64,000 bases of DNA, from NCBI RefSeq assembly GCF_015910445.1, contig NZ_CP048882.1:5329501-5393500 (forward strand). Reading direction: 5' to 3'. A program made the translations under genes and the position numbers. The notes beneath the pieces were generated by a model. It did no database searches. It worked only from the letters and a program-made list of their open reading frames with translations, and was not told where the DNA came from. Positions 41,494 through 49,787 of this stretch are shown in pieces; within the stretch, counting starts at the first letter, position 1; each line of letters starts with the position of its first letter. This DNA comes from Streptomyces bathyalis (GTDB lineage Bacteria; Actinomycetota; Actinomycetes; Streptomycetales; Streptomycetaceae).

Positions 41494-44400
41494 TCAGCGG
41501 TCCCGTGCGGGCCCTCCGAGCACCGCGTACGCCTGGAGCGCCCAGAGCGAGTATCCGAACCTCGTCGCCCGCTCGTCCCCTTGGACGCGGACGTAGCGGG
41601 TGTCGCCGGGAGCGTCCATGCGGACCGTCTCCCTGCCGCCCATGCCCTCCCGTACGGTCGCCGCGTCCCGCCACCGCTTCCCGTCCGGGGAGACCTGCAC
41701 GCGGTAGCGCTTCGCGTAGGCGTCCTGCCAGTGCAGCACCAGCTCGCCCAGCCGCACGGGGCGGCGCAGCTTCAGCTGCACCCACTCGCCGTCCTTCGCC
41801 GGGGAGGACCAGCGGGTGTCCTTGCGGCCGTCGTTGACGGCCGACGCCGGGAACTCACCCGTCTCGTCTCCGGACGAGGATGCCTCCGCGTCCCGCGCCA
41901 GGTCGGGACCGCCGGCTCGCGGGAAGGCGCGCACGGTCAGCGTCCGGTTCTCGTCCCCGAAGGAGAGCCGGATGCGGTGCTTGCCCGGCTCCACCGACGA
42001 GTCGGCCTCGATCTCGACGGGGACCTTCGCCGTCCCGCCGCGCGGTACGACGGTCCGTTCCGGGGTGCGCACCGTGAAGCCCCGAGGCGCCTCGGCGGTG
42101 ATCCTTCCGTGCAGGTCGGACGGCCGGTGCCCGTGGAGTTCCGCGGTCAGCTCGGCCTTGCCGCCTCCGATGGAGGCGTCGATGTCGTCCTTCGACAGCG
42201 ACAGCGAGGCGTCCGGCTGGTCCGCGTACCACGGGGTGATCTCGTGCACGACCGGCTCGTCCGAGCCGGGGGACCAGGCGAGGCGCAGCGCGTCGGCCCG
42301 CAGGCCGCGTGCGTCGCGCTGCGTCCAGCCGCTCCCCGAGAGCGGGCCGAGGCGCCGCCAGCCCTCGCCCGGCACGTGTGCCTCGACGCGTGCACGCGTC
42401 CCCGAGCCGGGACCCGTCTGCACGGTGACGGCCTCCAGGGGGCGGCGCTCGGGCAGCCGGACGGTGAGCGCGGGGGTGCCGGGACCGCTTTCGCCGGGAC
42501 CTCGTCCTGGGCCCCCGGACGGGCCGCCGCCCGGGGCGCCCCGCTGGGTCAGGCCGCCGGGCAGCGATGCTCCGGGCAGGGCGTCGCGCGGGGCGAACCA
42601 GCCGGTCGCCGGGGCCGCTTCGGCGCGGTACGCGGTGTCCGGGTCACCGTCGACGGCGGCTTCGGCCGGGGAGTCGGGACGAGCGGTGGGGCCGCCCTGA
42701 GCCGTCGCCCTGTGGCGGCCCGAGGGAGCGTGGTCGGCGCCCGTCCAGCTGTCGGAGGCCTTCAGCGCGCGCTTCACGAAGTCGGACAGCACGCCCTTCC
42801 CGACCGTCGCGGACGCCTCGGCGCCCTTCCGGCCGTCCGGGTCCTTCGCGTGCAGACGCTCGGCAGCCAGCCGCGCGTCCCAGGCGCTGCCGCCGTCGCC
42901 GCGCGACTGCGCAGTGAGCATCCGTACGGCGTGCTCGCCCGCTTCGCCGTGGCGCGCCAACTCATCGAGCCACGGGCGCACTTCACGCGCGAGAGAGCCC
43001 GGGACGTGCTCGCGGGCGGTGCGCATCGCACGGAACTCGCCGCGCAGCCGGTCCGCCGAACGCCGCAGCTGCTTCATGGAGGCGTCGTCCTCCGGGTCGG
43101 CCGCGTCGTAGGCGTTCCAGAAGTCCTCGAGCATCGGCCGGAGATACGCCGACTCCTTGCCGCCGAGTAGCGATGACGCGTCGTTGCCCGCGAGTGCGCC
43201 CACGGCTTCGCGCGACCGTACGGAGCTGCCCGCGACTTCTGAGATCGCTGCCTGCCAGGACTCCTCAGGGCTGTAACTCTTAGGATTCCAGGCGTAGTCG
43301 GCGGCGGTGAACAGCGGGATGCGCGAAGCGGTCGGCTGCTTCATGGCGTTGGACAGCACGGCCGCGGAGCGGGCGGCGACGGCCGGCTCGCGGCCGCGGT
43401 AGGGGCCGAGGAAGATCCGGTCCTGCGCGTAGTCGTTGACGGGGTAGTTGTCCATCGTGACCAGCGGATGCTGGTGGAACGCCGAGCGCGCGGCGGTCAG
43501 TTCGCCCCCGGTGATGGTGCGCGGCACCACGCCGACGCCCGTCCAGGCGACCTCCACACCCGGGTTCAGGGTCTTCGACAGCTCGGTGCGGTAGTCGGTG
43601 TCGCCGTCCTGGTAGAACTCCGTCGGCATGACGGAGAGCGGCTCGGCGTCCGGGTGGCGTGCGGAGAGATGGCGGGCGACGTCGCCGGCCAGCTCGGCAT
43701 GGGCACGCGCCGCGGCCTTCGGACCGGTGCCGTAGGCCTGCGCGTCCTCGTCGCAGTGCCATTCGCTGTAGCTGACGTCCTCGAAGCGGAGCTGGAACGC
43801 CTCGAAGCCGAGGGCCCGCATCGAGTCCAGCTTGCGCAGCAGCGCGCGGCGGTCGGCGGGGGAGGAGAAGCACATGCCCTGGCCGGGCGCCACGGCCCAG
43901 CCGAGCTTCACATGATTGCGGCGGGCCCGTTCGGCCAGCGCGCGGAACTCCCCACGCTGCGCGGCCGGATAGGGGTCACGCCAGTGGGAGGACTGCCGGT
44001 ACGGGTCGTCGGTCGAGGCGTAGAGATAGCGGTTCTGCTTCGTGCGGCCGAGGAAGTCCAGCTGTTCCAGGCGCTCCTGATGCGTCCAGGAACCGCCGTA
44101 GAAGCCCTCGGTGATGCCGCGCACGGGCGCGGTGGGCCAGTCCCTGACCGTCACGCCCGCGAAGCCCCGGCTGCCGTCCTCCTCGGAGACGAGTTGGCGC
44201 AGAGTCTGCGCGGCGTGGAACAGGCCGTCGGCGTCGGCTCCTTCGAGCGCGACGGTGTCGCGCGAGTCCGTCCGGCCGACGGCGAGCCGGTAGCCCCCTC
44301 GCGGGAGATCGCCTCGTGGTGGTGCGTGCAGCGCTCGCAGGGCCGTGGCGGCCGAGGCCGCGTCCGCACGTACGACCAGGCCGTTGCGGTGGGGCAGCGG

Positions 44401-44766
44401 CTGCCCGGGCCGCACCTCGGCGATGTCGCGTGCGCCGGCCCGGCGCAGGGCGGCTCTTAACGTCTCGAGGGCGGGCGCGTCGGTGTCCTCGTCCGCGACG
44501 AGCGTCACATCTCTGCCCACGGGCACGAACGAGCCCTGCTCCCGCATGGACTGGGGGCGGGGCCACACCGGCGGTACGGAGGATCCCCTTGCCTTGGTCC
44601 CGTCGCGTTCCTGGTCGGCGGCGCCCGCCGAGTGTTCCCCCGGGCCCGGTAGCGGAGCTGCCTGCGCAGTGGGCACTCCGCCGAGAAGCCCGCCGATGAC
44701 GGCCGCGGTGAGCGCAGTTGCTCCCGCCCGCCTGCGTGCTCTGTCCCCCTGGGCCGCTGCGCCCAC
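41494..44766 (-). CDS. Secreted GH84-type beta-N-acetylglucosaminidase with C-terminal carbohydrate-binding domain
   Basis: A roughly 1090-residue exported protein. A basic leader and hydrophobic run (AGATALTAAVIGGLLGGV) end at a TAQA-AP cleavage-type site. A GH20/GH84 N-terminal alpha/beta domain precedes the barrel (RGITEGFYGGSWTHQERLE, the family entry motif). The catalytic stretch is FQLRFEDVSYSEWH, and MPTEFYQDG follows. The C-terminal half has a beta-sandwich domain and an F5/8-type C domain (WSSPAKDGEWVQLKLRRPV), which should bind glycans. GH84 enzymes use two neighbouring Asp residues; here they read Glu329-Asp330. I chose GTG 44766, with a strong GGAGG before it; a longer frame to 44934 would bury the signal peptide. 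Confidence 0.88.
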   Translation of the reverse strand: MGAAAQGDRARRRAGATALTAAVIGGLLGGVPTAQAAPLPGPGEHSAGAADQERDGTKARGSSVPPVWPRPQSMREQGSFVPVGRDVTLVADEDTDAPALETLRAALRRAGARDIAEVRPGQPLPHRNGLVVRADAASAATALRALHAPPRGDLPRGGYRLAVGRTDSRDTVALEGADADGLFHAAQTLRQLVSEEDGSRGFAGVTVRDWPTAPVRGITEGFYGGSWTHQERLEQLDFLGRTKQNRYLYASTDDPYRQSSHWRDPYPAAQRGEFRALAERARRNHVKLGWAVAPGQGMCFSSPADRRALLRKLDSMRALGFEAFQLRFEDVSYSEWHCDEDAQAYGTGPKAAARAHAELAGDVARHLSARHPDAEPLSVMPTEFYQDGDTDYRTELSKTLNPGVEVAWTGVGVVPRTITGGELTAARSAFHQHPLVTMDNYPVNDYAQDRIFLGPYRGREPAVAARSAAVLSNAMKQPTASRIPLFTAADYAWNPKSYSPEESWQAAISEVAGSSVRSREAVGALAGNDASSLLGGKESAYLRPMLEDFWNAYDAADPEDDASMKQLRRSADRLRGEFRAMRTAREHVPGSLAREVRPWLDELARHGEAGEHAVRMLTAQSRGDGGSAWDARLAAERLHAKDPDGRKGAEASATVGKGVLSDFVKRALKASDSWTGADHAPSGRHRATAQGGPTARPDSPAEAAVDGDPDTAYRAEAAPATGWFAPRDALPGASLPGGLTQRGAPGGGPSGGPGRGPGESGPGTPALTVRLPERRPLEAVTVQTGPGSGTRARVEAHVPGEGWRRLGPLSGSGWTQRDARGLRADALRLAWSPGSDEPVVHEITPWYADQPDASLSLSKDDIDASIGGGKAELTAELHGHRPSDLHGRITAEAPRGFTVRTPERTVVPRGGTAKVPVEIEADSSVEPGKHRIRLSFGDENRTLTVRAFPRAGGPDLARDAEASSSGDETGEFPASAVNDGRKDTRWSSPAKDGEWVQLKLRRPVRLGELVLHWQDAYAKRYRVQVSPDGKRWRDAATVREGMGGRETVRMDAPGDTRYVRVQGDERATRFGYSLWALQAYAVLGGPARDR

Positions 44767-45462
44767 GACGTCCTCCAGTCCTCCCCGTGCCGAACGGCCG
44801 GCGGTTTCCGCGACGTTGTCGTGCCGCTGTGCCGCCGCGCTGCCCGTACGGCCTTCGCCGGCCGTACGTCGTTCAGATCGCTCACATCGGTCACATTGTT
44901 CACCAGAGCTGAACACCCGGCGCGCGGGCCACACTTAGCGGGGCGAGCCCATCACCGTCCCGTCGAGCGTGTCAACGCGCACCGAAACGCGTGCGGTTCG
45001 CGAACGGCAGGCGACCGTCCGCTTCCACCAAGGCTCGACGCGGCGCGACGCCGTACCGGTTCCGGACGCGGACGAGGGCTCGCCCTGGTCGGCCGCTGGA
45101 TCCGCCACGCTGCGCTGCGGAACCGTGACGGTGAGCCACGCCCGGACAGCACGCTCCACATACGGCCGCACACTCATGGTGACGGAATGTGACGCGCCTC
45201 TCCCCGTTCCTGCGGTACGGAAGGTGAGAAGTGCCGCAATCACGGCGCCAGGTGGTGACCTTGGGTGAGTGGCCTGTAAAATTTTGTGCGCAATGGCCTG
45301 GAACCCTGTCGACCGTTCGCCCCCCGAGGCCCCCAACAGGCAAATCGCCTGTCGGCCCGGAAGTGACCTAGGACACGTTCGCCCTTTGATTACGTCTGCG
45401 TCCGGCTCGACTGGGTAGGGCACCCCACCTGACCATCCGACGTCAACGAACGGAGCCCCGCC
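44767..45462. other. Stretch of 696 bases without a firm gene
   Basis: It holds the promoter side of the GH84 gene and the leader of the next small gene. On the minus strand an ATG at 45179 opens 80 codons down to 44938 (starts MSVRPYVERAVRAWLTVTVP). Its sequence looks protein-like, but it has no ribosome site and I know no family. Nothing else stands out. Confidence 0.35.
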
Positions 45463-45756
45463 GTGGCCGCGTCCGCTGAACTTCTCGCAGTTCTCACGCC
45501 GCTCCCGAAACAGGTGATCTCGAAACACGGGGTCCTCTCCAAACAGGGGCACGAGCCGGTAGACCTGTCCGGTGTCTCCCACCCCGACTCCGGACTTGAC
45601 GGCTCGTGCTCATGCGAGTGCTTCGAGGCACCTCTCACCTCCGAACCGCCCCTCGCCGACGTGGCCCCCCTCACTTCCGAGCCGCCCCTCGCCGAGCTGC
45701 CGCTGACCAGCGAGCCGACGGGCAACGGCTTCAGCGCGGACAGCACCGAGATCTGA
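45463..45756 (+). CDS. Small protein with PLTSEP repeats and Cys triplet, unknown
   Basis: A 97-residue protein that I do not recognise. The first 35 residues are an amphipathic, mildly basic leader (AELLAVLTPLPKQVISKHG). Then comes SCSCECFE, three Cys in five residues, followed by three copies of PLTSEP: two as the longer unit PLTSEPPLA(D/E), one ending GNGFSADSTEI. There is no signal peptide or membrane segment. The C-terminal half is acidic and Pro-rich. GTG 45463 has CGGAG upstream. Leader plus small core with Cys, Ser and Thr is the layout of a ribosomal peptide precursor, but no maturation enzyme is encoded nearby. It could also be an ordinary disordered regulator. Confidence 0.6.
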   Translation: MAASAELLAVLTPLPKQVISKHGVLSKQGHEPVDLSGVSHPDSGLDGSCSCECFEAPLTSEPPLADVAPLTSEPPLAELPLTSEPTGNGFSADSTEI

Positions 45757-45866
45757 TCCGGCCCGCCGACCCCGGACTCTCCCGAGGGCCCGCCGCACCT
45801 GCGTGGCAGGGCGCCCCCGGGAGACCCGGAGGCGCGGCGCCCCGAGCGGTCCGCTATGTTGACGGT

Positions 45867-46118
45867 GTGAGCGACAACGTCAATTCGAAGGTCAACAAGA
45901 GCGTTCTGCGGGCCGGCACGATTGCCGCCGCCTCGGCGCTGATGCTGCTGGTCTCTTCCCCCGCATTCGCGGTCGCCCCCGACGACGGGGACGACCCCGG
46001 CCCCGGGCTGAGCGTCGTCGAGACCCTCGGCCTGTACGTCGCCCTCCCCATCGGGATCTTCCTCGTGATCTCCGCCCTGGTGATGCTGGGCGGCAGGAGC
46101 GGCAAGCAGCAGCACTGA
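45867..46118 (+). CDS. Small secreted/membrane protein of unknown function
   Basis: An 83-residue protein. A signal peptide (KSVLRAGTIAAASALMLLVSSPAFA) is followed by an acidic linker (PDDGDDPGPG), one membrane helix (LYVALPIGIFLVISALVML) and a basic end, so it should be anchored with its tail inside. GTG 45867 has no ribosome site. A TATGTT -10-like box ends 7 bases before it, so the transcript may be leaderless. The role is unknown. A hairpin follows the stop. Confidence 0.75.
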   Translation: MSDNVNSKVNKSVLRAGTIAAASALMLLVSSPAFAVAPDDGDDPGPGLSVVETLGLYVALPIGIFLVISALVMLGGRSGKQQH

Positions 46119-46125
46119 CTCACCG

Positions 46126-46157
46126 GCCCCCGGGTGGCATTCCCCCGGGGTCTCTTG
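46126..46157 (+). terminator. Hairpin after the small membrane protein gene
   Basis: CCCCGGG and CCCGGGG pair across a loop of about nine bases directly after the stop codon. A short T-containing stretch (TCTCTTGTG) follows. Modest evidence. Confidence 0.45.
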
Positions 46158-46413
46158 TGCTTCTCCGGGATCGCGCGGCCTCTCGTGTTCCCCCGGAGTG
46201 CCGTCGCGCCTTCTTCCGCCCGCACTGTCGTCCGGGCCTTTCGAACTCCTTTGTTCCGTACGGCAGCTGGCCGCCGTATGCGCTGAACAGGGCCCCGTGT
46301 GGCCGGCCTGCTCGACACTCGAACGTGCGTACTTTAGGGCAGAGTTGTCCGGCTTTGTCGACGAGCTCGTAACAGAGGTTGGAAGGCGGGTCGGGGCTGG
46401 GAATCGCCCGGAC

Positions 46414-47532
46414 ATGACGCACAACATCCCGCTCTCCCCTCGCCCTCTCAGCCACCTCACCGACGCCCCGCAGCACCGCGTGCTGACCGCCGGCGCTCTG
46501 CGCGAGCACGGCATCACCGCGGCGGTCGCCGGTGAGCGCTGCCGCCCCGGCGGCCCCTGGCAGTTGCTGCTCCCGGGCGTCTACCTGCTGCACCCCGGCC
46601 CTCCGACCAGTGACGAGCGGCTGCACGCCGCACTGCTGTACGCGGGCGGCGAGTGCTCGCCGATCCCCGCCCAGCAAGGGAGCTCCGGCCGTACGGCGTG
46701 CCCGGCGCCCACCGGTCCGGCCCTGTCCTCCGTCGTGCCGTCGGGTCTCTCCGCAGCCGGGCACTGCCCGCCTCCGCACCCGCCGAAGGCGATGATCACC
46801 GGCCTCGCCGCGCTCACCCTGCACGGATTCGCCGGCTCGCCCTCGCTGCGCGCCCTCGACCGCATCGACGTGCTCGTGCCGCGCACGACACGGCTGCGCT
46901 CCACGGGATGCGTCCACATCGTGCGCGGCCAGAGCCTGCCGGATCCCGAAGAGGTCACCGGGCTGCCCGTGGCGCCCGTGGCGCGCGCTCTCGCCGACAC
47001 GGTCGGGCAGTTGACGGACGCCGGAGTGGTGCGGCGGCTCCTGGTGGAGTCCGTGCGCGGGGGTCACTGCGAAGCGGGCGCCGTGGTCGGGGAGTTGCTC
47101 AGGGCGCGGCTGCTCGGGCGGCCCCATGTGCGGGACGCCGTCGACGTCGTGGTGGCGGAGAGCCGCGCGCTCGCCGAGGGCATGCTCTACGAGATGGTCT
47201 TCCGGCACCGGCTCCCCGACCCCTGCTGGAACGTCGACCTCCGCCTGCCCGGCGGTCCGCACCTGGGCGGAGTGGACGCCTACTGGCCCGAACAGGCCGT
47301 GGCCCTGGAACTGGACACCCGGGCACCCCGCCCGCATCTCGACCAGGACGCACAGTGGTCGGAGTACGCGCGCAAGCGGGAGGCGCTGGAGGGGCTCGGC
47401 ATCACCGTGGTCCATCTCACGCCGGGGAAGCTCCGCGAATCGCTGCAACAGCAGGCCGCGATCGTACGTACGGCCCTGATGACCGCCGTCGAACGGGAGC
47501 CCGCCGAGTATCTGATCGTGACGCCGCGCTGA
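46414..47532 (+). CDS. AbiEi/DUF559-like protein (wHTH plus Vsr-like C-terminus)
   Basis: A 372-residue protein. The N-terminal part (VLTAGALREHGITAAVAGER, then WQLLLPGVYLLHPGPPT) resembles the winged-helix domain of AbiEi antitoxin-like proteins. The middle reads like the associated domain (AALTLHGFAG, IDVLVPRTTRLRSTGC). The end (HLGGVDAYWPEQAVALELD, WSEYARKREALEGLGITVV) resembles the Vsr/DUF559 fold of the PD-(D/E)XK group. A roughly 40-residue Pro/Ser-rich insert sits near residue 95. Such proteins are common in actinobacteria without any paired toxin, and none is seen here. Start ATG 46414; a longer in-frame start adds unconserved residues. DNA binding is likely, while function is unknown. 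Confidence 0.75.
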   Translation: MTHNIPLSPRPLSHLTDAPQHRVLTAGALREHGITAAVAGERCRPGGPWQLLLPGVYLLHPGPPTSDERLHAALLYAGGECSPIPAQQGSSGRTACPAPTGPALSSVVPSGLSAAGHCPPPHPPKAMITGLAALTLHGFAGSPSLRALDRIDVLVPRTTRLRSTGCVHIVRGQSLPDPEEVTGLPVAPVARALADTVGQLTDAGVVRRLLVESVRGGHCEAGAVVGELLRARLLGRPHVRDAVDVVVAESRALAEGMLYEMVFRHRLPDPCWNVDLRLPGGPHLGGVDAYWPEQAVALELDTRAPRPHLDQDAQWSEYARKREALEGLGITVVHLTPGKLRESLQQQAAIVRTALMTAVEREPAEYLIVTPR

Positions 47533-47560
47533 CGGGGTCCGTGCGGCGGGAGGGGAACGG

Positions 47561-48688
47561 TCAGCCGCAGTACTCCGCCTCGACCAGGTCGGCGGTGCCG
47601 GCCGACCAGTCGGCGTTGACGTTGAACGCGGCCGCGTGCGAGCCGTCCGCCGTGGTGACGGCCGTGGAGTGCGAGCCCTGGATGGTGCCCTCGTGACCCC
47701 ACAGGGTGGTCCCGCAGGGGAGGCGGTGCCTGGTGAGGCCGAGCCCGTAGCGGTCGCCGCCGTCGGCGGGGACGGTGGACTTCATCTGCGCCAGCTGCCG
47801 GGCGGGCAGCACGTCACCGCCGAGGAGCGCCCGCATGAAGCGCACCAGATCGCGGGTGGAGGAGACCATCTCGCCCGACGCGCCCGCGAGTGACGGATCG
47901 AGAGCGGTGACGTCGTGCACGGCGCCGGCCCCTGAACCCGTCAGGGAGAGCCTGGAGTACGCGCGCCCGTGCGGTTCCGGGATGCCCGTGGAGGTGCCCG
48001 GCAGTGAGGTGTCGCGAAGCTTCAGCGGCCGGATGATCCTGCGCTCGATCTCATCGGCGTACGAATGCCCCGTCACCTTCGCGATGACCATGCCCGCGAG
48101 GACGTAATTGGTGTTGGAGTAGCCCCAGTCGGTGCCCGGCTCGAAGTCGCGCCGGTGCGCCATGGCCGTACGGACGAGCGACGCGGGCTCGTGGGAGTCG
48201 TACCTGTGGGTCGCGAAGCGTGGGCCGAAGTAGTCGCGCTGCATGCCCGGATCGGCCGTGAAGTCGTACAGACCGCTGGTGTGGCCGAGGAGTTGGCGCA
48301 CCGTGACCGTGTGGCCGTCCTGCCCGCCGCCGCGCAGCGTGCCCGGCAGCCAGTGCTCGACTGGCGCGTCCAGATCGACCTTGTCCTCCGCCTCCAGCTG
48401 AAGCATGACGGTGGCGATGAAGGGCTTTGTCAGGCTGCCGATGCGGAACTTGTCCTGCGGCATCGGCGGCCGGTCCGTCGCACGGTCCGCGACGCCGGAC
48501 GTGCCGTGCCAGACGCCGCCGCCGTCCTGGGCCTGCCCCAACACGCCCGGCACATCGTCCTGTTGGACCATCGTGTCCATAGCGTCCTGCGTGGCGCCGT
48601 GCCCCTGGTCGGCCGCCGCCGATGACGCCACGGGGAGAGCCGCCAGGGCGGCGGCCACCATGGCGACGACGGTGGAACGCACGGACAT
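47561..48688 (-). CDS. Secreted serine hydrolase (beta-lactamase / D-Ala-D-Ala carboxypeptidase family)
   Basis: A 375-residue exported enzyme with a signal peptide ending near ASSAAADQ. The penicillin-binding fold motifs are SxxK in RIGSLTKPF, YxN in WGYSNTNYVLAG and HxG in GHEGTIQGS in place of KTG, the pattern of class C-like serine hydrolases (R61-type). It could trim cell-wall peptides or hydrolyse small esters or amides. Its closeness to DD-peptidase R61 is a family inference. ATG 48688 is convergent with the preceding gene and leads to an EamA gene upstream on the same strand, which ends 10 bases before it. Confidence 0.9.
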   Translation of the reverse strand: MSVRSTVVAMVAAALAALPVASSAAADQGHGATQDAMDTMVQQDDVPGVLGQAQDGGGVWHGTSGVADRATDRPPMPQDKFRIGSLTKPFIATVMLQLEAEDKVDLDAPVEHWLPGTLRGGGQDGHTVTVRQLLGHTSGLYDFTADPGMQRDYFGPRFATHRYDSHEPASLVRTAMAHRRDFEPGTDWGYSNTNYVLAGMVIAKVTGHSYADEIERRIIRPLKLRDTSLPGTSTGIPEPHGRAYSRLSLTGSGAGAVHDVTALDPSLAGASGEMVSSTRDLVRFMRALLGGDVLPARQLAQMKSTVPADGGDRYGLGLTRHRLPCGTTLWGHEGTIQGSHSTAVTTADGSHAAAFNVNADWSAGTADLVEAEYCG

Positions 48689-48697
48689 GCGCCGACT

Positions 48698-49726
48698 CTA
48701 GTGATCGGTACGTGTGGTGCGCCATACGGCGAGAACGACAAGTACACAGCCCGCGTACTGGGTTGGAGTAGGACGTTCGGTGAGGAATCCGACCCCGAAG
48801 AGAAGGGCGAGAATCGGCTGGAGGAGCAGCAGTGTGGCGCCCTTGTCCGGGGAGAGCCGCGGCAGCGCGGGATTGATGAGCAGCCAGGCCAGCACCTGTC
48901 CGAGGAACGCCATCGGTATCAGCCAGCCCCACGCCGCCCAGCCGGGGTTCAGGTCCACGCCCGTCCACAGCGAGCCGAGTGCGCCCGCGGCGACGGCAGC
49001 CGCGAACGTCGCCACGCAGACGGGTGTCACGGTGTGCGGACCGCCCGCCCCGCGAGAGGTCCGGTCGGACCCGGCCGTGCCGCGGATCTCGTCCGGGCTT
49101 GCGGCGGACGGCAGTTGGGAGCTGCCGCCCGGGCTGCCGTCCCCGCCGAGCCGGATCAGGAAGAGGTAGCCGGCGAAGGCCACGCCCGCGACGGTGCCGA
49201 AGAGGACCCCGGAGAAGGGATCGCTGCCCGGCTCCGCCTGCCCGATCGCCCCGCCGGCCAGCGCCAGCCCGATCAGCAGTACCGACGCGGTCAGCCAGAA
49301 CCGCCGCGCGAGCCGCACACCGGTCAGGAAGCGCGCCAGCAGCGGGAAGACGACGAGCTGGATGTTGAGCAGCAGTGTCGCGATGGACGCGCCCAGGTCG
49401 TGGATGCTCTGCACCCAGCACACGTAGTCGAGGCCGAGCAGCGTGCCGGCGGCGAGATCCATGGCGAGGAGGCGTGGACGGCGGGGCCCGACGCGGCGGT
49501 ACTCCACGAACGCCATCGGCGCCAGCACCACGAGCGCGAGAGCGCACCGCAGGAAGGCGGCGGTGCCGGCGTTCACCTCGGAGAGCTTGATGAACATGCC
49601 CGAGGACGACGTGCAGGCCGCCCCTGCCACGACCATGAGCGCGGGGCCCGGCCTCCATGTGCGCCGCGATTGCCTCCCCCGTTCTGCCGGCCGCCCCGTC
49701 GCTCCGGCCTTCTCCGTGCTCGCCAT
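48698..49726 (-). CDS. EamA/DMT-family transporter
   Basis: A 342-residue membrane protein with about ten predicted spans in two halves. The first EamA repeat begins MVVAGAACTSSSGMFIKLSEVNAGTA (an xxSxxF-type start) and the second follows a Ser/Gly-rich loop of about 50 residues (around residue 215). WGWLIPMAFLGQVLAW and LLLLQPILALLFG are in the second repeat. Family members export metabolites or amino acids; the cargo is not known. I chose ATG 49726 (MASTEKAG) because the longer frame overlaps the neighbouring phosphoesterase gene by over 40 bases and is not conserved in character. It lies upstream of the serine hydrolase on the same strand. Confidence 0.87.
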   Translation of the reverse strand: MASTEKAGATGRPAERGRQSRRTWRPGPALMVVAGAACTSSSGMFIKLSEVNAGTAAFLRCALALVVLAPMAFVEYRRVGPRRPRLLAMDLAAGTLLGLDYVCWVQSIHDLGASIATLLLNIQLVVFPLLARFLTGVRLARRFWLTASVLLIGLALAGGAIGQAEPGSDPFSGVLFGTVAGVAFAGYLFLIRLGGDGSPGGSSQLPSAASPDEIRGTAGSDRTSRGAGGPHTVTPVCVATFAAAVAAGALGSLWTGVDLNPGWAAWGWLIPMAFLGQVLAWLLINPALPRLSPDKGATLLLLQPILALLFGVGFLTERPTPTQYAGCVLVVLAVWRTTRTDH

Positions 49727-49787
49727 GCCCGCCACTGTGCTCCACGGGCGGCCGAAGCGACAGTCAGGGTCCCGTTCTCCGCCGCGG

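Noticed and set aside
46414..47532. A toxin-antitoxin pair
   Set aside because: The protein resembles the AbiEi type, but no AbiEii-like toxin gene lies next to it.
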